The notes under the pieces are model-generated. The model did not search any database. It was not told where the DNA came from and worked only from the letters and a program-made list of their open reading frames with translations. Both the position numbers and the translations under genes were made by a program. A stretch of DNA of 64,000 nucleotides, taken from JAWXBA01 sp048499805. Lineage in GTDB: Bacteria; Gemmatimonadota; Gemmatimonadetes; Gemmatimonadales; GWC2-71-9. Of the stretch, positions 18,723 through 25,804 are shown in pieces (within the stretch, counting starts at the first letter, position 1; each line of letters opens with the position of its first letter). The stretch spans positions 424,877-488,876 of the forward strand of contig JASNZF010000005.1 of NCBI GenBank assembly GCA_048499805.1. The letters run 5' to 3'.

Positions 18723-19538
18723 TCAAGCAAAGCGGCTGGTATCGGTGGCCGCATGGCCGCACATCACGCAGTGCCGCCACTCCGGCTCCATCTCCGACCG
18801 GCAGGCCGGGCAGAGCCGCACCAGCACGTTCTGCCCGCAATCGGGGCAGAACCGGACGGGACGGTTCTTCGGCAGGGTGCGGTCACATCGGGGGCACGCG
18901 AGCGGCGTGGCGGGCACGTCCGCGGAATCGGAGTCGGTCATCAAGGGCCCGGGAGCGGGGGAAGAAGGAGGTGGCGGTGGTTCCCCCGTGTCGGTTCCAT
19001 GGGGGGCGGGGTCGGCTGCGGGATCCCCACGGGAGTCCGCGACCGGCTCCACAACCGTGGTGGCGCCGGAGGGGGCAGCCGCAGGTTCCATCACGGGGCC
19101 TGAATCTTGGTCGGGGGGCCGGCGCTCCACCGCTGGCGCCTCCGGATCGATCGATTCCGCGGAATCCTCGACCGGGCGCCGGGTCCGTCGCGCCGCCTGG
19201 GCGGTGGCCTGCAGGATGCCGGGCCGCAGCTGGACGGTGACCTCCCCAAGCTGCTGGAGGAAGGCGAGGTCGGGCAGGACCGCGGCCACCTCCACCCGGC
19301 ACCGCTCGGCGGCCTCGGGCGGGTTCGTGCGCGCCAGTCCCGACTCTTCCGCGACCAGGCGCAGCAGGAGCAACTCGTACTCCTCCGCAGTGTCGAGACC
19401 CAGCGCCCGACGACAGGCGCGGTAGGGCATCATCCGCGACTGGATTTCGCCGACTGCCAGCGGTGACCGCAAGCCATCGGGATCATGGTCGCGAACCGCC
19501 TCGGCCAGCCGGCGGACGAAGGCATGGAGGTCACTCAT
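18723..19538 (-). CDS. Double zinc-ribbon protein
   Basis: This 271-residue protein has three regions. The helical N-terminus (about 1-125) resembles nothing I know. The middle (about 130-205) is a low-complexity Pro/Ala/Asp-rich linker. The C-terminus carries two zinc ribbons: CPRCDRTLPKNRPVRFCPDC and CPACRSEMEPEWRHCVMC. Such ribbons often serve protein or nucleic-acid contacts. It overlaps the RNase H-like gene by four bases. Confidence 0.75.
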   Translation of the reverse strand: MSDLHAFVRRLAEAVRDHDPDGLRSPLAVGEIQSRMMPYRACRRALGLDTAEEYELLLLRLVAEESGLARTNPPEAAERCRVEVAAVLPDLAFLQQLGEVTVQLRPGILQATAQAARRTRRPVEDSAESIDPEAPAVERRPPDQDSGPVMEPAAAPSGATTVVEPVADSRGDPAADPAPHGTDTGEPPPPPSSPAPGPLMTDSDSADVPATPLACPRCDRTLPKNRPVRFCPDCGQNVLVRLCPACRSEMEPEWRHCVMCGHAATDTSRFA

Positions 19539-20167
19539 GCGGCGTCGGCCCTCGGGATGCGTTCCCCGGAGGCGACCCGCGACTCCAGCGAGGCGAAGGT
19601 CGCATCGGGGTCGTACGTGAGGTACTTCTTCCGGGCGCGGGCCGCCTCCAGCCAGGTCCCGAAGCCGGACTCCACGACCCCGTCCGACGTCACCTGCTCC
19701 TTCGCCGCCATCACCGCGAGGTCGTTGGCATACTCGTTCTTGGGGTGGCCGGCATGGCCCCGGACCCAGGTGAACTGGGCTTCATGAAGCGCCACGCTCT
19801 GGACCAACGCCTTCCAGAGGTGGAGATTCTCGATCGCACCGCCCTTGCGCGTCCAGTTGCGTGCCATCCAGGAGGGGACCCACTCCCGGATCCCCTTGAC
19901 GAGGTACTCGCTGTCCGAGACCAGGAGCACCTGCAATCGCTTCTCCTTGCGGGCCAGCAATTGGAGCACCGCGATCGCCCCGGCCAGGGCCATCCGGTTG
20001 TTGGTCGTGGCCGGGGCGGAGAGGAAGCAGTCCCGCCGCACCACGCCCTGCGGGGTGCGGATCTCGATCAGGGCGCCGGCCCCGCCGGGATTGTCGCCGT
20101 CCCTGCCGTTGCCCAGGCAGCTCTCATCGAGGTGGACCACGGCGACCCGTGGCTTCGTCGCGCTCAT
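19535..20167 (-). CDS. RNase H-fold protein lacking the catalytic Glu
   Basis: This 210-residue protein has an RNase HI fold. The first catalytic Asp is in HLDESCLGNG (Asp14), the third in LLVSDSEYLVKGI (Asp85), and the fourth in GHPKNEYANDLA. The position of the second acid (NNRMEL in E. coli RNase HI) reads NNRMAL here, so the metal-binding Glu is Ala60. Glu15, next to Asp14 where the family has Gly, might compensate. A C-terminal extension of about 45 residues has no known domain. Activity on RNA:DNA hybrids is therefore uncertain. Confidence 0.8.
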   Translation of the reverse strand: MSATKPRVAVVHLDESCLGNGRDGDNPGGAGALIEIRTPQGVVRRDCFLSAPATTNNRMALAGAIAVLQLLARKEKRLQVLLVSDSEYLVKGIREWVPSWMARNWTRKGGAIENLHLWKALVQSVALHEAQFTWVRGHAGHPKNEYANDLAVMAAKEQVTSDGVVESGFGTWLEAARARKKYLTYDPDATFASLESRVASGERIPRADAA

Positions 20168-20388
20168 CCTATCACCTGGAAGTCCTCGAGTTCATGGAGC
20201 AGGAAGACCAGTTCCTCCCCGGTAATCGGCAATTGCCCGACCAGTGCCTCGTGGCGGCCGGAGCTGGTCATGCGCCGGGCCAGGACCACGTACTCGGTTC
20301 CGCGGCGCATCAGCATCACCCGGCGACCGTCCCGGACCGCGCGCTCCAGCTGGTCCATGCGCTGCGGCGTCCATCGCACCATCGCCAC
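20164..20388 (-). CDS. Small conserved-looking protein
   Basis: This 74-residue soluble protein is not recognised. It alternates charged and hydrophobic residues (AVRDGRRVMLMRRGTEYVVL) and ends in a helix (GEELVFLLHELEDFQVI). It starts three bases after selD ends and overlaps the RNase H-like gene by four bases, so it is surely part of the operon. There is no metal motif or signal peptide. Confidence 0.6.
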   Translation of the reverse strand: MAMVRWTPQRMDQLERAVRDGRRVMLMRRGTEYVVLARRMTSSGRHEALVGQLPITGEELVFLLHELEDFQVIG

Positions 20389-20391
20389 CGT

Positions 20392-21453
20392 TCAGGCCCC
20401 GACCTGCACGCGACCGGACTCAGCGGTGCAGGTGCCGATCACCGCGACCGCCGGGGTGGCTTCCGCCCGCAGGTGCCCCACCAGCGCCTCCACCCGCGCC
20501 GGTGCCACCGCCAAGAGGAGCCCGCCGGAGGTCTGGGCGTCGGTCAGGAGCACCCGCAGCGCCTCATCCACGGCAGGATCCCATTCGGTGGCGGCGGCGG
20601 CCTCGCGGTTGCGGCGGCTCCCGCCGGGGACGATCCCGCGGGCGGCCAGCTCGCGGGCCCCGGTGAGCACCGGCACTGCCCCGGCACTCACCCGGGCCCC
20701 GACCCCACTCGCCGCGAGGAGGTTGCCCAGGTGCCCGAGCAGCCCGAACCCGGTGATGTCCGTGGCCGCCCTGGCGCCACCCGCGAGCGCGGCCCGTGCC
20801 GCGCCCGCATTGAGCGTGGTCATCACCTCCACCGCCTCGGCCAGGTCGTCCTCCCCCAGGTCCCCGCGCTTCAGCGCAGTCGTCAGGATGCCGGTGCCCA
20901 GCGGCTTGGTCAACACCAGGGCATCGCCGGGCCGGGCGCCGGCATTGGTCAGCAGCCGGTCCGGATGGACCTCGCCGATCACCGCCATCCCGAACTTCGG
21001 CTCGGCGTCGTCGATCGAGTGCCCTCCCACGATTGCGCATCCCGCCCGCCGCGCCACCTCCCCCGCACCCCGGAGCACCTCGCCGAGGAGCTCGAACGGC
21101 AGGGCCTCCCGGGGCCACCCCACCAGGTTGAGCGCGAAGAGCGGGCGGGCGCCCATCGCGTAGACATCGCTCAGCGCATTGGCCGCGGCAATCGCCCCCC
21201 ACGTGGCCGGATCATCGACGATGGGCGTGAAAAAGTCCACCGTCGCCACGATGGCGCGATCCGGCGCCATCAGGTAGACGGCGGCATCGTCGCGAGTGGC
21301 GGCGTCGACGAGGATGGAGGCATCCTCACTCGCGGGGAGGTGGCGCAGGACCTGCGCCAGTTCGGCTGGGCCGAGCTTGCAGGCTCAGCCGGCGCCGTGG
21401 GAAAACGACGTCAACCGGATCGGGGTCCGCGGGGCATCGGTCGGGCGAGTCAT
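20392..21453 (-). CDS. selD: Selenophosphate synthetase with in-frame UGA (Sec)
   Basis: SelD makes selenophosphate, the selenium donor, from selenide and ATP. Reading from the ATG at 21453 (AGGAGG upstream), codon 23 is TGA at 21387-21385 and falls exactly at the catalytic Cys position: HGAG-U-ACKLGP, with the essential Lys at 26. The frame then continues for 330 codons through DDAAVY, TVDFF, NALSDVYAMGA, GGHSI and ITGFGLLGHL, all family blocks. Total length is 353 residues including Sec. A version starting at 21270 would lack the active site. It is the first gene of a long minus-strand run. Confidence 0.92.
21351..21387 (-). promoter_or_regulatory. Candidate bacterial SECIS in selD
   Basis: Directly after the UGA codon (21387-21385), CCTGC (21383-21379) can pair with GCAGG (21355-21351). 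Inside that stem, either TCGGC-CCA-GCCGA or the apical stem CCAG-CCGAA-CTGG can form. The second begins about 15 bases after UGA, the spacing of known bacterial SECIS apical hairpins. This is a hand-made fold without energies. Confidence 0.55.
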
Positions 21454-21565
21454 CGATCCTCCTGGGCTGTGGCAGGACAGTCGTGCCGCACGGATGGGAC
21501 GGCGTGGTTCACGCCGCACGCCAAACGGCACGCAGCAAAACTCTCACGCTGGGGTGGGAAGGGCA

Positions 21566-22282
21566 ATGCCAAGCATCGCTGAATGGCTCCCGTTGGGCAC
21601 GGCGTTCGTCCTCGGGCTGCTCCACGCCCTGGAGGTCGACCACATGGTGGCGGTGACGGCGTTTGTCTCCACCCGCCCTGCCGTGCGGGAGGCCGCCGCC
21701 TTCGGACTGAAATGGGGCCTGGGCCACTCGCTGGCCGTCATTCTCGCCGGGAGCATCCTCCTCGCCACGGGGGTGCGATGGTCCAGCCAGTACGAGGCCC
21801 TCGGCGAGGCGCTGGTCGGGGTGCTCCTCATCGGGATTGGGGTCTGGGCAATCAGCGCCAGTCGGCGCTTGCACCTCCATCCCGCCGCCGAGCATGGCAA
21901 CCACGCCCACCTGCACACGCACCAGGCGGCGGGGCAGCCGCACCACCACCCCCACCCGGAACCGGCCCGGGGTCGGCCCCATGCCCACCGGCACGCCATC
22001 ACCCTGGTGGGGATGGCCCACGGGCTGGCCGGGACAACGGCGGTGGTGGCGCTGGTTCCGGTCACCCTGGTCGGGCGCCTCTCGCTGGGATTCGCCTACC
22101 TGGCGGCATTCGCCCTGGGGACCATCCTGGCCATGGCCACCTTTGCCACGCTGGTCGCCCGGGCAATGCAATCCGCGGCCATCCGGTCCCTGCTCCGCGG
22201 CCAGCGCCTGGGGGCCTGGACCGGAGGCGTCGGGATCGCCATCGGGATCTGGTGGGTCGTCCGGGCGGTTCTCGGGGGCTAG
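21566..22282 (+). CDS. NicO-family nickel/cobalt transporter
   Basis: This 238-residue membrane protein has about six helices. Family blocks are the helix-1 metal motif LLHALEVDHMVAVTAF, GLKWGLGHSLAV, and LVGMAHGLAGTTAVVAL. A cytoplasmic or periplasmic loop of about 45 residues is very His-rich (HGNHAHLHTHQAAGQPHHHP) and should bind metal. The NicO/RcnA family exports or imports Ni2+ or Co2+; direction cannot be told here. GGAAGGGC precedes the ATG. It is divergent from selD. Confidence 0.85.
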   Translation: MPSIAEWLPLGTAFVLGLLHALEVDHMVAVTAFVSTRPAVREAAAFGLKWGLGHSLAVILAGSILLATGVRWSSQYEALGEALVGVLLIGIGVWAISASRRLHLHPAAEHGNHAHLHTHQAAGQPHHHPHPEPARGRPHAHRHAITLVGMAHGLAGTTAVVALVPVTLVGRLSLGFAYLAAFALGTILAMATFATLVARAMQSAAIRSLLRGQRLGAWTGGVGIAIGIWWVVRAVLGG

Positions 22283-22289
22283 CAGCGCA

Positions 22290-22314
22290 TCGGGCCACCC
22301 TGGAGGGGTGGCCC
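22290..22314. terminator. Bidirectional hairpin terminator
   Basis: CGGGCCACCC (22290-22299) pairs with GGGTGGCCCG (22305-22314) around a 5-nt loop. The perfect 10-bp stem lies between the convergent metal transporter gene and the histone-like gene and can serve both. Confidence 0.75.
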
Positions 22315-22348
22315 GACTGGCATCGCTCCCGCAACTCGGTGGGGGCTG

Positions 22349-22828
22349 CTACTTCTTGGCGGCCGGCTTCTTCCTGGCCTTGGTGGCCACCTTCCGCACG
22401 GCCTTCTTGGCCTTGCGGGCAACGGGTTTGGCCTTCCTGGCCACCTTCTTCGCGGCCTTCTTGGCGGCCTTCTTGGCCTTCCGGACCACCGGCTTGGCCT
22501 TCCGAACCACCTTCCGGGCCGCCTTCCGGGCGGTCTTCTTCGCCTTCTTGGCCTTCTTCACGACCTTCTTGGCAACCTTCTTGACCGCCTTTTTCGCCTT
22601 CTTGGCGGCCTTCTTGGGCTTCGGCTTCGCCGCCACCTTGGGCTTCGGCTTGGCCGTCACCTTGGGCTTGGGCGGAGCCGGAGGGCGGGGCACCGGCCGG
22701 ACCGCTGCCACGGCGGGCACCGGGGGCGGCGGGGGCGGCGGCGGCGGGGGCGGGGGGGGCGACGACGGCATGGGATCCATCCAACCCGAACCCGACCAAC
22801 CCATCTCCAGATTCCGGAACTCCGTCAT
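22349..22828 (-). CDS. Histone H1-like Lys/Ala-rich DNA-binding protein
   Basis: This 159-residue protein has three parts. There is an unusual N-terminus (MTEFRNLEMGWSGSGW), then a run of about 13 prolines at about residues 25-38, then about 100 residues of AKKAKK/KPKPK-type repeats ending in KKPAAKK. The tail resembles eukaryotic H1 and bacterial Hc1/AlgP-like proteins that coat DNA non-specifically. The polyproline run should need EF-P for translation. GGAGGAAC precedes the ATG. The frame is open upstream, but this start has the ribosome-binding site. Confidence 0.8.
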   Translation of the reverse strand: MTEFRNLEMGWSGSGWMDPMPSSPPPPPPPPPPPPPVPAVAAVRPVPRPPAPPKPKVTAKPKPKVAAKPKPKKAAKKAKKAVKKVAKKVVKKAKKAKKTARKAARKVVRKAKPVVRKAKKAAKKAAKKVARKAKPVARKAKKAVRKVATKARKKPAAKK

Positions 22829-22987
22829 GCGTGTTCCTCCGAGGCTCGAGGGCGGCTGGACCCGCCGCGCGGGGTCAGGCGCGGAAACGCCCGATTTGTG
22901 GGATGTGATATATCTTGCACATCCTGACGGCTTCTGCAAGGAGGCCGAGCCCGCCGCACGCCATCCCCGGATCCAGGAACGGACCCC

Positions 22988-24022
22988 CTGCGCGCCCTGA
23001 CCCTCCCCCATCCCGGTGACATCAGCCATCTGGAGCTCCGGGAGATGCCCGACCCGGTGCTGTCGGCACCCAGCGATGTCCTGGTCCAGGTCAACGCCGC
23101 GGCGCTGAACCGGCTGGACCTCTTCGTGGTCGGTGGCCTGCCCCATACCAGCCCATCCTGGCCCCATATCCTCGGTTCCGACGCGGTGGGGGTTGTTGCC
23201 GCCGTCGGCCCGGCGGTGACCGGGCTCCGGCCCGGCGACCGGGTGATCGTGAACCCCGGCATCTCCTGCCGGTCCTGTCCCGCCTGCCAGGCCGGGGAGC
23301 AGCCCTATTGCCGCCAGTATCGCATTCTGGGGGAGCACCTGCCCGGCACCCTGGCCGAGCGGGTGGTGGTGCCGGCGGCCAACCTGCGCCCGGCCCCGCC
23401 GGCCTTCTCGGATCCGGAGGCGGCGGCCTTCGGGCTGGCCACCCTCACTGCCTGGCGGATGCTGATGACGCGAGCAGCCCTGCGATCCGGGGAGACTGTC
23501 CTGGTCTGGGGGGCCGGTGGCGGCGTGGCCCAGGCGAGCATCCAGATCGCCCGGTGGGCGGGGGCGAGGGTGCTGGCCACCAGCAGTTCCGACGCCAAGC
23601 TCGCCCTGGCCACCCGGCTCGGCGCCACCACCACTTTTCGGCACGACCAGGTGGATGTGGCACGCGAGGTGCGGGCCCTCACGGGGGTTGGCGTGGACGT
23701 CGTGGTCGATACCGTGGGGGAGGCGACCTGGGCATCCTCACTGCGGGCGCTGCGACCCGGCGGGCGGCTGGTCACCTGCGGGGCCACTACCGGGCCCCAG
23801 GTCGGCCTCGACCTCCGCAAGCTGTTCTGGTTCCAGTGGTCCCTGTTGGGATCGACCATGGGAACCGACGCCGAGTTCGATGCCATTGTGCAACTCGCCC
23901 ATCAAGGCGAGCTTCGTCCCGTGGTGGACTCGGTGGTGCCGCTGGCAGAGGCGACAACCGCCCTCGCCCGGCTCGCCGCCGGGGCCCAGGCGGGTAAACT
24001 CGTGATCGAGGTGGCCGCGTGA
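22988..24022 (+). CDS. Zinc-type alcohol dehydrogenase/quinone oxidoreductase-like protein
   Basis: This medium-chain dehydrogenase is of the quinone-reductase class. It has a GroES-like N-terminal domain (HILGSDAVGVVAAVGPAVTG, then CRSCPACQAGEQPYC with the structural zinc cysteines) and a Rossmann motif VWGAGGGVAQASIQIARWAG. The first ATG is at 23045, but the codons before it (RALTLPHPGDISHLELREM) clearly match the family N-terminus. The likely start is therefore the CTG at 22988, with AGGAA upstream. TATCTT at 22911-22916 is a candidate -10. It overlaps the next gene by four bases (GTGA). Confidence 0.85.
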   Translation: MRALTLPHPGDISHLELREMPDPVLSAPSDVLVQVNAAALNRLDLFVVGGLPHTSPSWPHILGSDAVGVVAAVGPAVTGLRPGDRVIVNPGISCRSCPACQAGEQPYCRQYRILGEHLPGTLAERVVVPAANLRPAPPAFSDPEAAAFGLATLTAWRMLMTRAALRSGETVLVWGAGGGVAQASIQIARWAGARVLATSSSDAKLALATRLGATTTFRHDQVDVAREVRALTGVGVDVVVDTVGEATWASSLRALRPGGRLVTCGATTGPQVGLDLRKLFWFQWSLLGSTMGTDAEFDAIVQLAHQGELRPVVDSVVPLAEATTALARLAAGAQAGKLVIEVAA

Positions 24023-24723
24023 ACGACTTCTGGGATCGATTTGCGGGCGGCTCCGAGCAGCTCGGGGTCATCCTCCTGCCCTTGCTGATGGCCAGCGTGA
24101 TCTTCGTCGCCGGCTACTTCCTGGCGCGACAGATCGAGACCTGGGTGGAGCAGGTCCTGGGTCGGCTCAACTTCAATCGGGTCGGGGGCAGCGGGCTTTC
24201 CGAGGCGGTCGGCCGGACCGGCAGCCGGCTCGATCCCGCCCATGCGATCGGCAAGCTGATCTTCTGGCTGGTCATGCTGGTGGTCATCCTGCTCGCCAGC
24301 ACCGCGCTGGGGCTCGAGAGCATCAACGACATGTTCAGCCTGATGCTCTCCTACATCCCGACCGTCATCGCCGCGGTCGTGATCGTGATCCTCGGGATGA
24401 TCGTCGGCGAGTTCGTGCGCGGGCTGATCCTGGCCTCGGCGGGCGGCGTGGCGGGCGTGCCAACCGTCGCCAAGGTGGCCAAGGCCGCCGTGGTGATGAT
24501 CTCGATCTTCATGGCGCTGCAGCAGGTGGGCGTGGCAGAGGAGATCGTCACGGCGGCCTTCACGCTGATCCTCGGGGCGGTTGCGCTGGCGGTGGGGCTC
24601 TCCTTCGGCCTTGGCAATCGCGAGTTGGCGGGCGAGATCACCCGCCGGTGGTACGAGGAGGGCCGCCAGCGGCGGGAGGCCGCCGCCGAGGCCCTCCGGC
24701 AGTCGGACTCCCCGGAGCCCTGA
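24019..24723 (+). CDS. Channel-like membrane protein (TM_helix repeat)
   Basis: This 234-residue protein has four or five membrane segments: VILLPLLMASVIFVAGYFLA, IGKLIFWLVMLVVILLAST, YIPTVIAAVVIVILGMIVG, VVMISIFMALQQVG and ILGAVALAVGLSFGLGNREL. The last block, with GLSFGLGNRELA, is typical of the TM_helix proteins related to small mechanosensitive channels, but the MscS beta domain is missing. The C-terminus is a charged helix. GTG start, coupled to the dehydrogenase. Confidence 0.78.
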   Translation: MNDFWDRFAGGSEQLGVILLPLLMASVIFVAGYFLARQIETWVEQVLGRLNFNRVGGSGLSEAVGRTGSRLDPAHAIGKLIFWLVMLVVILLASTALGLESINDMFSLMLSYIPTVIAAVVIVILGMIVGEFVRGLILASAGGVAGVPTVAKVAKAAVVMISIFMALQQVGVAEEIVTAAFTLILGAVALAVGLSFGLGNRELAGEITRRWYEEGRQRREAAAEALRQSDSPEP

Positions 24724-24745
24724 CCCGGGAGAGGTCGCTCCGTTT

Positions 24746-25804
24746 TCAGGGGGTGCGGGCGCGCAGCAGCCGGACCCCTTCCCGCCATTGCTCCGCGATC
24801 AGCAGGACCGAGTCGCCCACGGCAATGACGTTGCCCTTGGTGGGGATCACCAGGACCCGGGCCAGGTTGCCCGCCGAATCCACCACGTGCACGCGCCGGA
24901 GCGAGTCCAGCCCCTGCTTGCTCTTCTCCAGCCAGATGTTGTTGTCCGGGCCGGTGAAGGCCCGCTCGAACGGCGGCTTGACTAGGGCGAACGGCAGGCC
25001 GTCGGCGGTCGAGCGCAGGTCCGGCGGGAACTGGGCCAGGAATGACTCGCGATCGTAGTCGGTCACTTCCCAGACCGGATCGGGAAGCCCCCGCCCCGTC
25101 ACCTGGCGGCCATCGGGATGGATCCAGGTGACCCGGTTCCGCAGCAGCCGCGCCACCCAGAGCGTCCCGTCCGGCAACACCCCCCAGCGATCCTGTCCCC
25201 CGAAGATTGCCCGCTCCAGCCGGGTCCGGTTCTCGCGCGTCACCTCCAGCACGTCCGGTGGCGCCAGTCGCAGCACCGTGTCCACCACCTCGGACCCCGG
25301 CCGCGCCCGAAAGACCGTGATCGAGTCCCGAAGGCCCGCCCCGTCAATTCCGGCCAGCAGCGGCTGCTCGTAGTAGAACCACCCCTCGGCGTCGCGGGCC
25401 TTCGGGAAGAGCCCCCCCACCGCTGCGGGCAACGGGATGGTCCCGGCCAGCCGGCCATCACGGGTCCAGGCCGTCAGCCGCCGCATCCCCCAGTCGGCCA
25501 GGTACAGGGAATCGCCGGCCGCGAAGACCTCCACCGGCCGCTGGTAGTCGGTGCCCGGCCCTGCACCCAGCGGCTGGGCGGTGCCGGTCGAGAAGTCGGC
25601 CACCACCGCCGCGTCCCAGTCGGGGGCCACCACCACCCAGCGGTCCCGGTCCATGGCCGCCGCCACGGGAACCTGGCCGAACGGGGTGAGCACGGTGTCG
25701 GTCAGCGCGCCGACATGCTCCTCCGGCGGCTCCTCCTGGACCCCGGCGGGCCCGCAGCCCAGGGCCACGGCCCCGAGCCCGGCGAGCAGCCAGTACGCTC
25801 TCAT
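24746..25804 (-). CDS. Beta-propeller lipoprotein
   Basis: This 352-residue protein has a lipoprotein signal (MRAYWLLAGLGAVALGC) followed by repeated four-stranded blades (DSLYLADWGMRRLTAWTRDG, GVLPDGTLWVARLLRNRVTW, NNIWLEKS). It resembles the 6-bladed propeller proteins common in this lineage. Function is unknown, possibly binding on the outer face of a membrane. It overlaps the VPS10-like gene by four bases and should be co-expressed with it. Confidence 0.75.
   Translation of the reverse strand: MRAYWLLAGLGAVALGCGPAGVQEEPPEEHVGALTDTVLTPFGQVPVAAAMDRDRWVVVAPDWDAAVVADFSTGTAQPLGAGPGTDYQRPVEVFAAGDSLYLADWGMRRLTAWTRDGRLAGTIPLPAAVGGLFPKARDAEGWFYYEQPLLAGIDGAGLRDSITVFRARPGSEVVDTVLRLAPPDVLEVTRENRTRLERAIFGGQDRWGVLPDGTLWVARLLRNRVTWIHPDGRQVTGRGLPDPVWEVTDYDRESFLAQFPPDLRSTADGLPFALVKPPFERAFTGPDNNIWLEKSKQGLDSLRRVHVVDSAGNLARVLVIPTKGNVIAVGDSVLLIAEQWREGVRLLRARTP

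Noticed and set aside
20392..21270. Truncated SelD starting at 21270
   Set aside because: It would lack the catalytic Sec and Lys and has no ribosome-binding site; the UGA read-through frame gives the complete enzyme.
21454..21565. tRNA or small RNA between selD and the NicO gene
   Set aside because: No cloverleaf or terminator could be drawn by hand; the inverted GGCGTGGTTCACGCC is only a short hairpin.
22829..23644. Upstream extension of the histone-like ORF
   Set aside because: A start at 22828 has GGAGGAAC and the extension overlaps the dehydrogenase gene on the other strand.
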